This document shows, in pieces, positions 8,327 through 18,203 of a DNA stretch of 64,000 nucleotides (within the stretch, counting starts at the first letter, position 1; each line of letters begins with the position of its first letter). The position numbers and the translations under genes are program-made. The stretch lies in contig JBMFNP010000001.1 of the NCBI GenBank assembly GCA_049970095.1, forward strand, positions 26,101-90,100, read 5' to 3'. Below the pieces are notes generated by a model. The model saw nothing but the letters and a program-made list of their open reading frames with translations. It had not been told where the DNA came from and did no database searches. Origin of the DNA: SKW197 sp049970095 (GTDB lineage: Archaea > Thermoplasmatota > Thermoplasmata > Lutacidiplasmatales > SKW197).

Positions 8327-10273
8327 ATGGAAGTAAATACTGTTTGTGCCAGGGACTGCTATGATGCCTGTCTGATGAAGGTTATTATAGAGGAGGGAGG
8401 AATAAAGCGGGTTCAGGGAAGCAAAGCGCATCCGTTTACAAACGGATTTCTGTGTCCAAAGGGTTATAATTATATAAAATATCAGTATCATGAGGAAAGA
8501 TTGCGATTTCCGATGAAAAGGTGCGGAAAAAAAGGTGAGGGAAAGTTTGAAAAAATCACATGGGAAGAGGCACTGAAAATCATTTCAGAAAAGATAAATG
8601 AAGTTTCTACAGAATTTTCTCCACTTTCTATTCTTGTGTATGAGTATGCTGGGCACATGGGGTTCCTAAGCCGTTTCTTTCCATACAGAATTTTTAACAA
8701 GCTCAATGCCTCTTTCGTAAACCATACACTCTGTGATGCTGCAGGGAACGAAGCGTTAAATCTGCACTTTGGCACCAGTTGTGGTGTCTCCCCGCTTATG
8801 CTGGAAAATGCAAAACTGATTGTTGTTTGGGGTGCAAACCTGTACAACACCTCAATTCATGCCTACCAGAAGATTTTAAGGGCAAGAAATAAAGGTGCAA
8901 TTCTCATTGTTGTTGACCCTATAAAAAATAAACTTGCGGAAAATGCAGATGTGTTCCTCCAGGTAAAGCCTGGTACAGATGCGCTCCTTGCCTATTCAAT
9001 TATAAAGATACTTATTGAAAGCCAGCTAGTTGATTACGAGTTTATAAACACCTATACATCAGGGTTTGAGGAACTCAAGGCAGTATCACACACGGTTGAT
9101 TTAAACCAGGCAGAGAAAATCACAGGAATTTCTGTTGAAAAACTGCGAGATGTTGCAGGCATAGTTGCATCTCTTAAACCAGCGATTTTTGTAATCGGTT
9201 ATGGAATGCAGCGCAGAGCATTTGGAGGAAATGCTGTAAGGGCGGTTGCAATGCTTCCTATACTCACAGGAAATATCACCAGAGAGAGCGGAATAATCTA
9301 TAACAACGCCATAATCCCGGTGGATTTTGAGAAATTCACAGGGAAACATCTGAGAAAACTGGAACAGAGAATTTTTAACATGCAGGAACTCGGGAAAGTG
9401 CTTACAAACTCAAAATTGAATCCACCTGTAAAAATGGTGTTTGTTTACAATTCAAATCCTTGTGCTACGCTCCCAAACAGGAAAAGCGTGCTGAAGGGTT
9501 TTGAAAGAGAAGACCTTTTCACTGTGGTCCATGATATATTTCTCACAGAAACCGCACTTTATGCGGACATCCTCCTCCCTGCAAAAACCATGTTTGAGTT
9601 TGATGATGTGATTTTCGGTTATTTTCTATCAAGTGTTGCAATTCAGAACAAAGTTGTAGATGCTGATGGAGAAGCGGTTTCCAATGCTGAGCTTGCAAGA
9701 ATGTTAGCAAAGGCAATGAATTTTATTGAAAAGGAGTTATATGAGGAGGATTCAAAACTCATTGAAGAAGTCATAGAATTCGTGCCCCAGGATGCCAGAG
9801 CATTTTTAAAAAACGAGGGGTATTTGGTGCTTGAAAACAATCCTGCAATAACTGGCTTTGGTACAAAAACTGGAAAAATTGAGATTGCCTCCACTACCGC
9901 ATGGAAGATAGGTGCACCCAAAGTACCTCTGCCAATATATGAAAAAACTGATGACTTCTGGCTACTCACTCCTCTCTCCAGGGACACAATTCACACCCAG
10001 TTTTCAAATATATCTTTGCAACCCCAAGAGATTGTTTACCTGAGCCCTGGGGATGCAGAGAGAATTGATGTGTGCAATGGAGACATTGTGGTAGTAGAGA
10101 GCATAAATGGAAAGCTTGAACTCGCAGTTGAGATCTGGGAAGCAGTGCAGCCAGGCACCGCAATAATTTTCTTTAGCAAATATGCAAATGTGCTTACTAC
10201 AGATGAAAAAGCGGACCTTGGTGCTGGCTCAACATACAATTCTACACAGGTTAAGATCAAGAAAAAAACTTAA
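8327..10273 (+). CDS. Molybdopterin (Mo/W-bisMGD) oxidoreductase
   Basis: 648 residues of the DMSO-reductase/formate-dehydrogenase superfamily. The N-terminal 4Fe-4S site has Cys7, Cys11, Cys15 and Cys43 (CARDCYDAC ... CPKG), a CX3CX3C spacing. Then come the molybdopterin domain with HTLCDAAGNEA, where Cys is the likely metal ligand, and the C-terminal MGD-binding domain (LTPLSRDTIHTQFSN; VYLSPGDAERI). There is no Tat signal, so it should act in the cytoplasm. No electron-transfer subunit, membrane anchor or cofactor gene lies in the window, so donor and substrate are unknown. A TATA-like AAAATTTTTATC lies about 25-33 nt upstream, suggesting a nearly leaderless message. Confidence 0.85.
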   Translation: MEVNTVCARDCYDACLMKVIIEEGGIKRVQGSKAHPFTNGFLCPKGYNYIKYQYHEERLRFPMKRCGKKGEGKFEKITWEEALKIISEKINEVSTEFSPLSILVYEYAGHMGFLSRFFPYRIFNKLNASFVNHTLCDAAGNEALNLHFGTSCGVSPLMLENAKLIVVWGANLYNTSIHAYQKILRARNKGAILIVVDPIKNKLAENADVFLQVKPGTDALLAYSIIKILIESQLVDYEFINTYTSGFEELKAVSHTVDLNQAEKITGISVEKLRDVAGIVASLKPAIFVIGYGMQRRAFGGNAVRAVAMLPILTGNITRESGIIYNNAIIPVDFEKFTGKHLRKLEQRIFNMQELGKVLTNSKLNPPVKMVFVYNSNPCATLPNRKSVLKGFEREDLFTVVHDIFLTETALYADILLPAKTMFEFDDVIFGYFLSSVAIQNKVVDADGEAVSNAELARMLAKAMNFIEKELYEEDSKLIEEVIEFVPQDARAFLKNEGYLVLENNPAITGFGTKTGKIEIASTTAWKIGAPKVPLPIYEKTDDFWLLTPLSRDTIHTQFSNISLQPQEIVYLSPGDAERIDVCNGDIVVVESINGKLELAVEIWEAVQPGTAIIFFSKYANVLTTDEKADLGAGSTYNSTQVKIKKKT

Positions 10274-10321
10274 TATGGAACATAAAGACTCGGTGATCTC
10301 ACATTTGCGGCAAACTGATAC

Positions 10322-10523
10322 GAGACTGTCAACTTAACACATCCTTGATCCAATAATTTGTAAACCCGACATCCTATACATGGATGGCAATGGCTTGCTC
10401 GTCATCAATATCCCAAGCACACCATACCCTATATTCTTTCAATCATCCCATCCCTCCATAGGTAAACCTATGCTTAAGAGGGGGATGGGATTGGGAGTAT
10501 TTAACCCTTAAGTTGACACTCTC
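10322..10523. repeat. MITE-like palindromic element with 16-bp terminal inverted repeats
   Basis: The ends GAGACTGTCAACTTAA (10322-10337) and TTAAGTTGACACTCTC (10508-10523) are inverted repeats matching at 15 of 16 positions. Inside, 10445-10491 folds into a strong hairpin: CATAGGT-AA-ACCTATG at the tip, and ATCCCATCCC pairing with GGGATGGGAT below. The element is about 202 bp, lies between two convergent genes and encodes no complete protein. A minus-strand reading frame at its left end could be the tail of a transposase, but that is speculative. I see no clear target-site duplication. The hairpin may also act as a terminator for both neighbours. Confidence 0.6.
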
Positions 10524-10546
10524 AGAATGAAAAAGGAAAAGGTTTT

Positions 10547-13500
10547 TTAGCGGACGATGGCTCCGCAGTATGGGCACACCACAAATTCGTTGCTGATTTC
10601 TTTTCCGCACTTCGGACATACCTTGCTGAGCGGTTTTTCAGGTGTTTCCATAACTGGTTCCGGTTTCCTTATCACTTTTTTCGGAGGAACAGGTGCCTGT
10701 GGTGGCGGTGGGACTTGTGCCTGCACTTCTGCCGGTGGTGAGGACTTCAAAACTACGGGTTTTGAGCGCGGTGGTGCATATGCTGGAGGTGGCTGGTATT
10801 GAGGTTGTGGGGGTGCATATTGAGGCAGGGGTTGCTGTACTGGTGGTCTATATTCTTCTGCCGGAGGTGCAGTTCTTACTGCTGGCGGTTGTTGTAGCAT
10901 TGAAGTACCACATCTATAGCACACAGTTGCATATGCTTCATTGATGGCACCGCAACTCGGACATTTAACAGTTGCCCGTTTTGCCTTTTCTTCCTTGTTA
11001 AGCCACTGATTGTATGTCATGTATGTGGGCTGTGTTCTCCACCATCTCCAGAATGCGGCTTCAGAGAAACTTGCACCCATTTCCCTCTTTGCCTGTGCCC
11101 TGTACTTCTCAACATATGCTTCGTATTGCTGGCGCATTGTTTTCTCATGACTCGTGGCTTCAACTTTCTTGCCAGTGAATGTTGTGCCACATTCTGGGCA
11201 AGTCTTGGCATTTGCAGGAATCCACGCACCACACTCACTGCATCTTACTGTGCTAGTTTCGAATTCAGCACCGCATTTTGGACATTTTGTAGCATTTTCA
11301 GGAATTGGTGCACCACATTCTCCACATTCGCCAAGTTTTCCAATACCCATTCTGGAAAGTAATAAAAGTACTACAATTACAACTACAACTATGATTATTA
11401 TTATCACAATTATAAGAATGAGCCACGATGGAATTCCTCCTTGCTGTGGTGCATTGACTTCCACCACATTGGGCACCTCGTAGGAGAGCGGGTTTACATC
11501 TGCACCCGCTACCTCAAAATCAAGTATGTATTTGCCTGGCTTGTCAAACTTTGCATAAATTACAAACTGTCCATCCGAAGCCACAGTAGCAGGATATCTG
11601 GTTACGACATTTCCAGTGGATGCATCTTTGAGATAGAGAGTAACTCCCATCTGTATATCTAGATTTTCGGGTACCTTTACCTTCCCAACAAAGGTGCAAT
11701 CTTCTGTTGTGGAGTATCCATCCGCTTTTATGAATGGCCGTGCATCCCAGTCAAGAGTCAACCTCTCTACGAAAATTGTATTGGAAGCATTCATGCCAGT
11801 ATTGTTTACCTTTGCATAAATCGTGTGGCTGGCGTTGAGAAGTTTTGTGGTTACAACCCATGTGAATTCACATACAACCATACCTTTCCCTGGCACCTTC
11901 TGAATATTGGTCTTTCCAAGGAAGTTTGATTTTGTGAGACCATCAAGATAAAAGTCCACAGAAACACTTGAGGAATCAAGATCTCCGTCATTTGTGAGAT
12001 TTACCCTGCAGACAACTGTGGAACCGTACTGGGTTGAAGTGATCGGGGTGTTTTCTGTATCATAGAACCACACCTTACTCGCCATTGAGAGTTTAGCAGC
12101 GTACTTTACATATATATTGGTTTTAACTGCCTGTGTAGAGACGCCCTCTGTACATGAAGTTACCTGCACAGACACATTCTGGGAGCCACCTATGCCTGAG
12201 GGGATATCCCAATTAATGCTTGCCACCGCTGTTGATTTTGCGTTTATTTTTGGAATTGTGGTTGTACCAATCTCACCAGCATCTGTGCTGAACACCACAA
12301 CTACATTGGATGCAAATCCGTTCCCATCGTTATAAATTTCCACACTGATTGTTGTGGAACCATTTTCAGTGGGTTCTGGAGATACAGTTAGGGCGCCAGC
12401 ATTTATCTGCAAATCTGGGTATGTGATGATCACGGATTTTGTAGCAGTATTATCCCCCTTGTCTGAGATGGATTCTGTGGGTTCAGATGAAATTATGGAT
12501 GCGGTGATTGTGTAATATGTTCCGGATGTGGGTGTCCATGAAACTTTTGCATCTCTCCTCTCTCCAATAGGGATGCTTGAAATGGTGTCTGTACCCAGAT
12601 CACCGGATGCTGTACTGAATTTTACTATCACATTTCTTGCATCTCCGTCACCGCTGTTTTTAATTGTTGTGCGCACTTCTGCAGTTTGATTCACATTTAC
12701 ACTTTCGCTTGGTGCACCATTAACTAGCACAAATAGGAACTCAATTGAAAGAGAGGGTCTTCCTGCGATATTTAGGTTTGTGGAGTATGTGTTATCATTC
12801 TCACTCATTTCTGAAATGCTGTTATCTGGGTCCACTGTCGCATTGATGCTGAATATTCCCGATGCGTCAAAGGTGTATTGATAAACAAGATTCTGGCTTG
12901 AACCAGGTGTTATGTCTGCAGGTAGAGAATCTCCGATGACAACACCATTTACTTCAAATCTAACAATTACACCCTTTGCCAGGGAAAGCCCATTGTTTTC
13001 TACACTCGCAGTCAGGTTGATAACATCTCCTTTTAGTGGCTGGGCAGGTGTTGTAAACAAATTGGTTATCTTCAAATTCGGAAGGTCAATTGAAATTCCT
13101 ACGGGCGATGTTTCAAAGATGTTGTCTTCCTCAACCAAGTCAGGATATGGTGGGAGTGTAATGATTCCACTTCCTCTCTTAGTGTTCTGATAGGTGCAGT
13201 TTGCAATATATGAGCCTATGAATATACTGTTTGGCAGTGTAGTCACATTAATAACATCAGAAGCCACAGGGTATCTGATTATTCCCGAAGCATCTGAGCG
13301 ATTTGTTATTCCGTTTGCTGTAAGATACATTTTTATTAATGGATGTGCGTTGAGATCATTTGCAAGGGCTGCAAGGTTGTACTGGATCATAGAGGAAGAA
13401 GGAGTGTATTCCAGTGATGTGAGCTGGGCATTTTGAATTGGCATCCTATTCTGGTCATACACGGGAATCTTTGCCCAGCGGTATATAATTACCTGACTTG

Positions 13501-14746
13501 TGTTAAATGTAAAAATTGCAGGTGCATATTTCTGGCCATGGCCTGCAGCATCCAGCGGGGGTGTTTCTGCTTCATCAAATCCTACATTGAGAAGTTCCAC
13601 TCTTGCGGAATCGTAGAGCACCAGTTTATTTGATGTACCAAAAGAGAATACATTTGAATCCCAATCTATTGATATATTTGAGTTTATTACGGTCATCTGA
13701 GTGCTTCCATACAATGTGAAGTTAAATTCATAGGCAGGCCTTACAATAACATCAAATCTTGTTATGGTTATATTTCCAGTAGTTCCATTATGGTTAAACC
13801 TGAACCTCAGTTTTTCCAGTCCCGCCAGTGTGGTTACAGAAAGCGGGATAACATCGCTCACCTGTTCACTAGCATTTGGTGTGAGCGGTAAATCCTCCCA
13901 TGAAGTTCCTCCATTGTATGAAACCTCAAAACTTTTTGAACCATTATATTCTGATGTTGTGGTATAATCAATCTGGACAGATACTTTGCTGAGTTTCTCA
14001 TATGCGATTTCAGTTGTATCCAACTGAGAGATGTTCAACCACTCCCCAGGATTGAGCTCTACATAACCTGGAAAGTCCTTTGGTGTAATCTGATAATCTA
14101 CAATGTTTACATTCTCATAGTATTTTTCAATTTTAGAATCTGCAATATATATCTTGGAGTTTATCGCAGTAATTACTGGTGCATCGTCATTGTCGTCTGT
14201 TTTTGCAGCATCATTTGCCCATACAGAAGGCATTTCAGAAAGTCCTGTGATTGTGGATTCGTTCATGTACACTTCTGCTCCGTTAAGGTAGAGATATCCT
14301 GGAAACGAAAGTCTGGAATTTTTCATCACAATCTTTCCACCATTGCAGGTTAGATTGAATTTAAGATAGGGATTCACCATCATTACCGAGACGGTGATTG
14401 CACTGTCTTCCAGATATAGAATTCCACCCGAATTCACTACGAGGGTGTACTTTTTCTTTGGAGAATATGGATACACCCCACCGTCCTGAAGAAACTGAAT
14501 TTCAATTCCTTTAACTGTCAGATTTCCACCAGAGTTTATTGTAATGTTTCCATCCATGCCTAAAATACCACTGGGTGCAGTTGAACGATCCAGTATTACA
14601 GTTGTATCCACGACTAAATCATTTACAGAACTTTTGTTGCTTCCAGATTCGCTTGCCAGTATGCTCATGGAAAGCGGTAATGTGAGCAGCAATCCTATAC
14701 ACATTGCCCAAACCATTTGCTCAGCTTGCTTTTTTGAATGCATCAT
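10547..14746 (-). CDS. Giant surface protein with CARDB repeats, one membrane anchor and cytosolic zinc ribbons
   Basis: About 1399 residues. A signal segment (MVWAMCIGLLLTLPLSMSILA) leads to a region of beta-helix character (residues ~30-330) and then four CARDB-like Ig domains at roughly 560-1050 (for example PDLQINAGALTVSPEPTENG). One hydrophobic anchor (~1105-1130, LILIIVIIIIIVVVVIVV) is followed by a C-terminal tail. The tail has paired CGEC/CPKC and CSEC/CPEC ribbons, a CPSC...CYRC ribbon, a Pro/Gln/Tyr-rich linker and a terminal CPKC...CPYC ribbon. By topology the CARDB part is outside and the ribbons inside. The ATG at 14746 sits 9 nt after GAGGG; an ATG at 14755 abuts that motif and is less likely. 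Function unknown. Confidence 0.85.
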   Translation of the reverse strand: MMHSKKQAEQMVWAMCIGLLLTLPLSMSILASESGSNKSSVNDLVVDTTVILDRSTAPSGILGMDGNITINSGGNLTVKGIEIQFLQDGGVYPYSPKKKYTLVVNSGGILYLEDSAITVSVMMVNPYLKFNLTCNGGKIVMKNSRLSFPGYLYLNGAEVYMNESTITGLSEMPSVWANDAAKTDDNDDAPVITAINSKIYIADSKIEKYYENVNIVDYQITPKDFPGYVELNPGEWLNISQLDTTEIAYEKLSKVSVQIDYTTTSEYNGSKSFEVSYNGGTSWEDLPLTPNASEQVSDVIPLSVTTLAGLEKLRFRFNHNGTTGNITITRFDVIVRPAYEFNFTLYGSTQMTVINSNISIDWDSNVFSFGTSNKLVLYDSARVELLNVGFDEAETPPLDAAGHGQKYAPAIFTFNTSQVIIYRWAKIPVYDQNRMPIQNAQLTSLEYTPSSSMIQYNLAALANDLNAHPLIKMYLTANGITNRSDASGIIRYPVASDVINVTTLPNSIFIGSYIANCTYQNTKRGSGIITLPPYPDLVEEDNIFETSPVGISIDLPNLKITNLFTTPAQPLKGDVINLTASVENNGLSLAKGVIVRFEVNGVVIGDSLPADITPGSSQNLVYQYTFDASGIFSINATVDPDNSISEMSENDNTYSTNLNIAGRPSLSIEFLFVLVNGAPSESVNVNQTAEVRTTIKNSGDGDARNVIVKFSTASGDLGTDTISSIPIGERRDAKVSWTPTSGTYYTITASIISSEPTESISDKGDNTATKSVIITYPDLQINAGALTVSPEPTENGSTTISVEIYNDGNGFASNVVVVFSTDAGEIGTTTIPKINAKSTAVASINWDIPSGIGGSQNVSVQVTSCTEGVSTQAVKTNIYVKYAAKLSMASKVWFYDTENTPITSTQYGSTVVCRVNLTNDGDLDSSSVSVDFYLDGLTKSNFLGKTNIQKVPGKGMVVCEFTWVVTTKLLNASHTIYAKVNNTGMNASNTIFVERLTLDWDARPFIKADGYSTTEDCTFVGKVKVPENLDIQMGVTLYLKDASTGNVVTRYPATVASDGQFVIYAKFDKPGKYILDFEVAGADVNPLSYEVPNVVEVNAPQQGGIPSWLILIIVIIIIIVVVVIVVLLLLSRMGIGKLGECGECGAPIPENATKCPKCGAEFETSTVRCSECGAWIPANAKTCPECGTTFTGKKVEATSHEKTMRQQYEAYVEKYRAQAKREMGASFSEAAFWRWWRTQPTYMTYNQWLNKEEKAKRATVKCPSCGAINEAYATVCYRCGTSMLQQPPAVRTAPPAEEYRPPVQQPLPQYAPPQPQYQPPPAYAPPRSKPVVLKSSPPAEVQAQVPPPPQAPVPPKKVIRKPEPVMETPEKPLSKVCPKCGKEISNEFVVCPYCGAIVR

Positions 14747-14850
14747 ACTTATCATCCCTCTGTCTTTGTTTTTTCTCCTATATGTGTATTCTATATATAT
14801 ACCTTTGGCATCACATTGCTACTTGTAGGCTTAGGGGGTATGCCAAAATG

Positions 14851-14860
14851 CATATATCTT
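14851..14860 (+). promoter_or_regulatory. TATA box of the radical SAM gene
   Basis: CATATATCTT is centred about 27 nt before the ATG at 14882, the spacing expected for a leaderless archaeal transcript. A divergent TATA stretch (about 14790-14802) can serve the giant surface gene on the other strand. Confidence 0.5.
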
Positions 14861-14881
14861 TAGAGAACTTAATCCATCTGA

Positions 14882-15826
14882 ATGGAACAAATAGGGGCTC
14901 ATTTGAAGGCAAAGTTGCTAGTTAGTGGTACGGTGGATGTTAAGGTAAGATTGCCAGTGGGTTATGTGTGCAGAGATGCAGCAGGACCACATGGCAACAG
15001 AAAGAGTGTGTTTGTTAAGATTGGAAACCATAAAGTGAAATTGGGCGTGGGTAGATCAAACTATTCTATTGTGTCCCGTGGAAAAGAATACTATCTTTTA
15101 GAATCAGGAAGAGAGGTCTGCAGGGTAGAATTCTTGAAGCCGGTTTTCCATGCACCGGAAATGGCATTTTTCAATCTTGTGCCATACTGTGATTACGATT
15201 GTGCATTTTGCAATTTGCCACATGGAAAACAGAAGGAAGTTCCGAGTGTGCGGTATATTGAGCTTATCAGGGGAAACATTGACAAAATCAAGAGCATCGC
15301 TGTTACATCTGGCGTTAGCAATGTAGAAACATGCGTGAAACTTACTGGCAAATTTTTAACAGAAGTAAAGCAGTTTGCACTCCCAGTTGGTGTGGAGCCC
15401 TTTGTGAGTATGCACTTTCAAATAGACTATCTAAAAAGTTGTGGTGCAGATGAAATCAAGATAAACCTTCACTCTTTTGATCCAAATGTGCTTGAAAAAT
15501 ATTGCCCAGCATTTAAAAGGAACACTTTCTCACTTCTGGAACATGCTGTGAAGGTGTTTGGCGATGGAAAGGTGTGCACAAATGTGCTTGTTGGACTGGG
15601 TGAAAATATGGAAAACACAATTGCTGGACTTGAAAAATTAACAGAAATTGGTGTGCTCGCAAATCTGAGGTATGTGCATGGTTTTGCAGGAATGCCCCCA
15701 GAAAAACTGCTTTATTTGGCTAAGGAATATAAGAAAATCCTCATAAATTCAAATCTGAAACCTGTGATGAAAACAATGTGTCTCAGATGCACAGCCTGTG
15801 ATATCGTGCCCTTTGTTGACATCTGA
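14882..15826 (+). CDS. Radical SAM protein with extra C-terminal cysteines
   Basis: 314 residues. About 85 residues of beta-rich N-terminal extension precede the radical SAM cluster motif CDYDCAFC (near 104-111), which binds the 4Fe-4S cluster that cleaves S-adenosylmethionine. A TIM-barrel-like core follows (AVTSGVSNVETC, INLHSFDPNVLEKYCPAF, NVLVGLGENMENT), and the C-terminus has CLRCTAC, which could ligate an auxiliary cluster. The style resembles the archaeal biotin-synthase-related/HmdB-like group, but I cannot assign a substrate. The gene appears leaderless. It ends 1 nt before the stop of convergent trpS, with nothing between the two to identify a pathway. Confidence 0.82.
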   Translation: MEQIGAHLKAKLLVSGTVDVKVRLPVGYVCRDAAGPHGNRKSVFVKIGNHKVKLGVGRSNYSIVSRGKEYYLLESGREVCRVEFLKPVFHAPEMAFFNLVPYCDYDCAFCNLPHGKQKEVPSVRYIELIRGNIDKIKSIAVTSGVSNVETCVKLTGKFLTEVKQFALPVGVEPFVSMHFQIDYLKSCGADEIKINLHSFDPNVLEKYCPAFKRNTFSLLEHAVKVFGDGKVCTNVLVGLGENMENTIAGLEKLTEIGVLANLRYVHGFAGMPPEKLLYLAKEYKKILINSNLKPVMKTMCLRCTACDIVPFVDI

Positions 15827-15827
15827 T

Positions 15828-16949
15828 TCAATCTCTTAGCATGTATTTCTCCACAATATCCCTTGCTTTCTCTCTTTTTTCCTGGTGCCTCTTTAGAAAT
15901 TCCAAAACTCTTTCCGTTAGTTCTATCTTACATTCACCGCAAAGAATTTTTCCGCTGCGACAGTTTTCCTCCCGTTCCCTGAGTTTCTCGTCTATGCTTT
16001 CAAACATGAACTGGTAGTATGCAAACACAGAGCACACATCTGGCCTACCTCCATATTTCCGCTGCTCCTCAACAGAAACTGCACCACCAGTAAATGCGTT
16101 CATGATTTTCTTTTTTGCAATTTTTGGAGTATCTGTAGTGAATACTGAGGTTTCTGGCATGGAAGCAGACATTTTTGTTTCTGCACTCTGAAGCGAGGGA
16201 AAAAGTTTACAGTGCAGAAGTGAGGGTTTCGGAAAATTGAGTTTGGGCGCAACATCCCTGCAAATGCGAAAATGGGGATCCTGGTCTATACCACATGGTA
16301 TTAGTACTGGAGTCTCTTTCTCTTCCATCAATGTTGGCAAAAATGCAGGAGCTGACTGAAGCGCTGTGTAGAAAATTTCACCAATGTTGTTGCTGTTTTC
16401 CATACCAAACACTGCTTTTACAGTGGAAAAAGTAATTTTTTTTGCTACCTTTGCAGCGATTGGGTAAAGGGTTTTGATGTATTCGGTATCTAAGAAAATT
16501 TTTGTCTTTTCAGGTGTGAAACCGAGGGCAATTATGTCTAGAATATTTTCGTATGCCATTTTTTTTGTCTCTTCCAGAGTGAGTTCCTCTTTGAAATAGA
16601 ATTTTTCATCATCCGTCAATTGAAAGAGAAGAGTTGCTCCAGTTCTGTCCTGAATATACTTTGTGAAAATCCATGGAAGAATATGCCCTAAATGTGTGTT
16701 TCCCGAAGGACCTCGTCCTGTGTATAGATAGAATTTCTTATTGTTTTCCAGAGCATCAAGAATAAGATTAAAATCGCGGTGTGAGAAAAAGATGTTTCTC
16801 CTTAGAAAAGTGTGGAGTTCACCAAAGTCCTTTTTTATCCTTTCCTTCAAGGCATCATCGATAACTGTGGTTCCAAATTCCTGAATTAATCGGTCATAGT
16901 CCACTTTGCCTTCAACTTCCCAGGGCGTCACTTTGAAACTTTCAGCCAT
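15828..16949 (-). CDS. trpS: Tryptophanyl-tRNA synthetase
   Basis: 373 residues, the archaeal/eukaryotic TrpRS form, which charges tRNA-Trp with tryptophan in the cytoplasm. The class I HIGH-type motif appears as TGRGPSGNTHLGHILPW (~78-94) and the KMSKS-type motif as KMSAS (~258-262). GIDQDPHFRICRDVAPKL, typical of archaeal TrpRS, lies between them. The coaBC gene lies 15 nt upstream on the same strand and the M20 peptidase overlaps coaBC, so the three are probably one transcript. The gene converges on the radical SAM gene with a 1-nt gap. Confidence 0.96.
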   Translation of the reverse strand: MAESFKVTPWEVEGKVDYDRLIQEFGTTVIDDALKERIKKDFGELHTFLRRNIFFSHRDFNLILDALENNKKFYLYTGRGPSGNTHLGHILPWIFTKYIQDRTGATLLFQLTDDEKFYFKEELTLEETKKMAYENILDIIALGFTPEKTKIFLDTEYIKTLYPIAAKVAKKITFSTVKAVFGMENSNNIGEIFYTALQSAPAFLPTLMEEKETPVLIPCGIDQDPHFRICRDVAPKLNFPKPSLLHCKLFPSLQSAETKMSASMPETSVFTTDTPKIAKKKIMNAFTGGAVSVEEQRKYGGRPDVCSVFAYYQFMFESIDEKLREREENCRSGKILCGECKIELTERVLEFLKRHQEKREKARDIVEKYMLRD

Positions 16950-16964
16950 GTGTACAAAGAATAC

Positions 16965-18203
16965 TCAGTGGTTGTTAAATTTTTCTGCAACTGTGGATGG
17001 TGAGATTAAATCAAAAATTCTTTCTGCAATTTCTTCTTTTGTCCCTTTAATTTTCTGGTGTTTTCCATTTCTGTCTAAAACAAGAACCTCTCCGCTATCA
17101 GCACCTACATTCCTCAATTGATTTGCACACACATAATCTATTTTATTCTTAATCAATGCGTCATATGCTTTATTTGCCAGAATTTCTTCATTTTCAGTAG
17201 CCTCTGCCTTAAAGCCCACAATTATTGCATCGCTCTGTTTTCGCAATTCTATTATAACCTTCGGCAGGGGTTTGAGAGTAATTTCTAGCGTGCGATCAGA
17301 AGGGATTTTGCCTTTTTTCATATCTACTCCGAAATCAGAGAGGGCAGCAGGCACAAAGATATACTGAAAATCTTGAATTCTTAATTTTCCCAGTTTCTCC
17401 ATGAGGTCTTCAACAGTGTGAAATCTTGTCACAGGAATATATGGAGGAACCTGGACTTCCATTCTGCCTGCGAGCATCTCTACATCTCCACCACGCTCAA
17501 ATGCAGTTTTTGCAATTGCCATACTCATTTTACCAGTAGAAAGGTTTGTTATTACTCGCATCTCGTCAAGTGGCTCATAGGATGCCCCACCAATCACGAG
17601 GATTTTTTTTCCGAGATAGTCCCGTTTTCCGAGTATTCTTATCACCCATTCAACAATTTCCTCAATTTCTGGGAATTTTGCCTTTGACTCAGCAATTTTG
17701 GGGTTTATAAAGAGTACTCCTAATTTCTCCAGTTTTTTGATATTTTCCTGGAGCACTGTATGTCTGTACATCGTTTCATGCATTGCGGGTACAATCATCA
17801 CAGGGATCCCAGTACCTATGGCAGTTGTAGCAAATGTGGTAACTGGCGTATCATCTATTCCTGATGCAATTTTTGAGATTGTATTGGCAGTTGCGGGTGC
17901 TATCAGGAGGAGGTCAGCACGCGTTTCTCTTGCACCGCAGTACTTCACATGTTCTACCTCACCAGATATTTCTGTAATTACCTTTTCACCTGAAGCAAAA
18001 TGGAGGGCTTTTTCACCGATGATTTCCTGGGCACTTTTTGTCATTACTGGGATCACGGTGGCGCCGTGTCTTATCAGTTCTCTCACAAGTTTTACGGTTT
18101 CTACCGCAGCGATACTTCCAGTAACTCCAAGTATAATCTTCTTACCCGAAAGTTTCTTTGATTTTGTTTCCAGTATGTCTTTTGCGGGATGCAAATCCCT
18201 CAC
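16965..18203 (-). CDS. coaBC: Phosphopantothenoylcysteine decarboxylase/synthase
   Basis: 412 residues, the usual bifunctional length. The CoaC half (~20-200) is an FMN-dependent decarboxylase with GVTGSIAAVETVKLVRELI, APATANTISKIASGI and PAMHETMYRHTVLQENI. The CoaB half (~205-405) joins cysteine to 4'-phosphopantothenate, with ISTLS-like NLSTGKMSMAIA and VGFKAEATENEE. Together they make 4'-phosphopantetheine for coenzyme A. The start overlaps the stop of the M20 peptidase by 4 nt (ATGA), so the two are translationally coupled. In-frame methionines are rare near the N-terminus, and the first ATG fits the family. Confidence 0.96.
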   Translation of the reverse strand: MRDLHPAKDILETKSKKLSGKKIILGVTGSIAAVETVKLVRELIRHGATVIPVMTKSAQEIIGEKALHFASGEKVITEISGEVEHVKYCGARETRADLLLIAPATANTISKIASGIDDTPVTTFATTAIGTGIPVMIVPAMHETMYRHTVLQENIKKLEKLGVLFINPKIAESKAKFPEIEEIVEWVIRILGKRDYLGKKILVIGGASYEPLDEMRVITNLSTGKMSMAIAKTAFERGGDVEMLAGRMEVQVPPYIPVTRFHTVEDLMEKLGKLRIQDFQYIFVPAALSDFGVDMKKGKIPSDRTLEITLKPLPKVIIELRKQSDAIIVGFKAEATENEEILANKAYDALIKNKIDYVCANQLRNVGADSGEVLVLDRNGKHQKIKGTKEEIAERIFDLISPSTVAEKFNNH

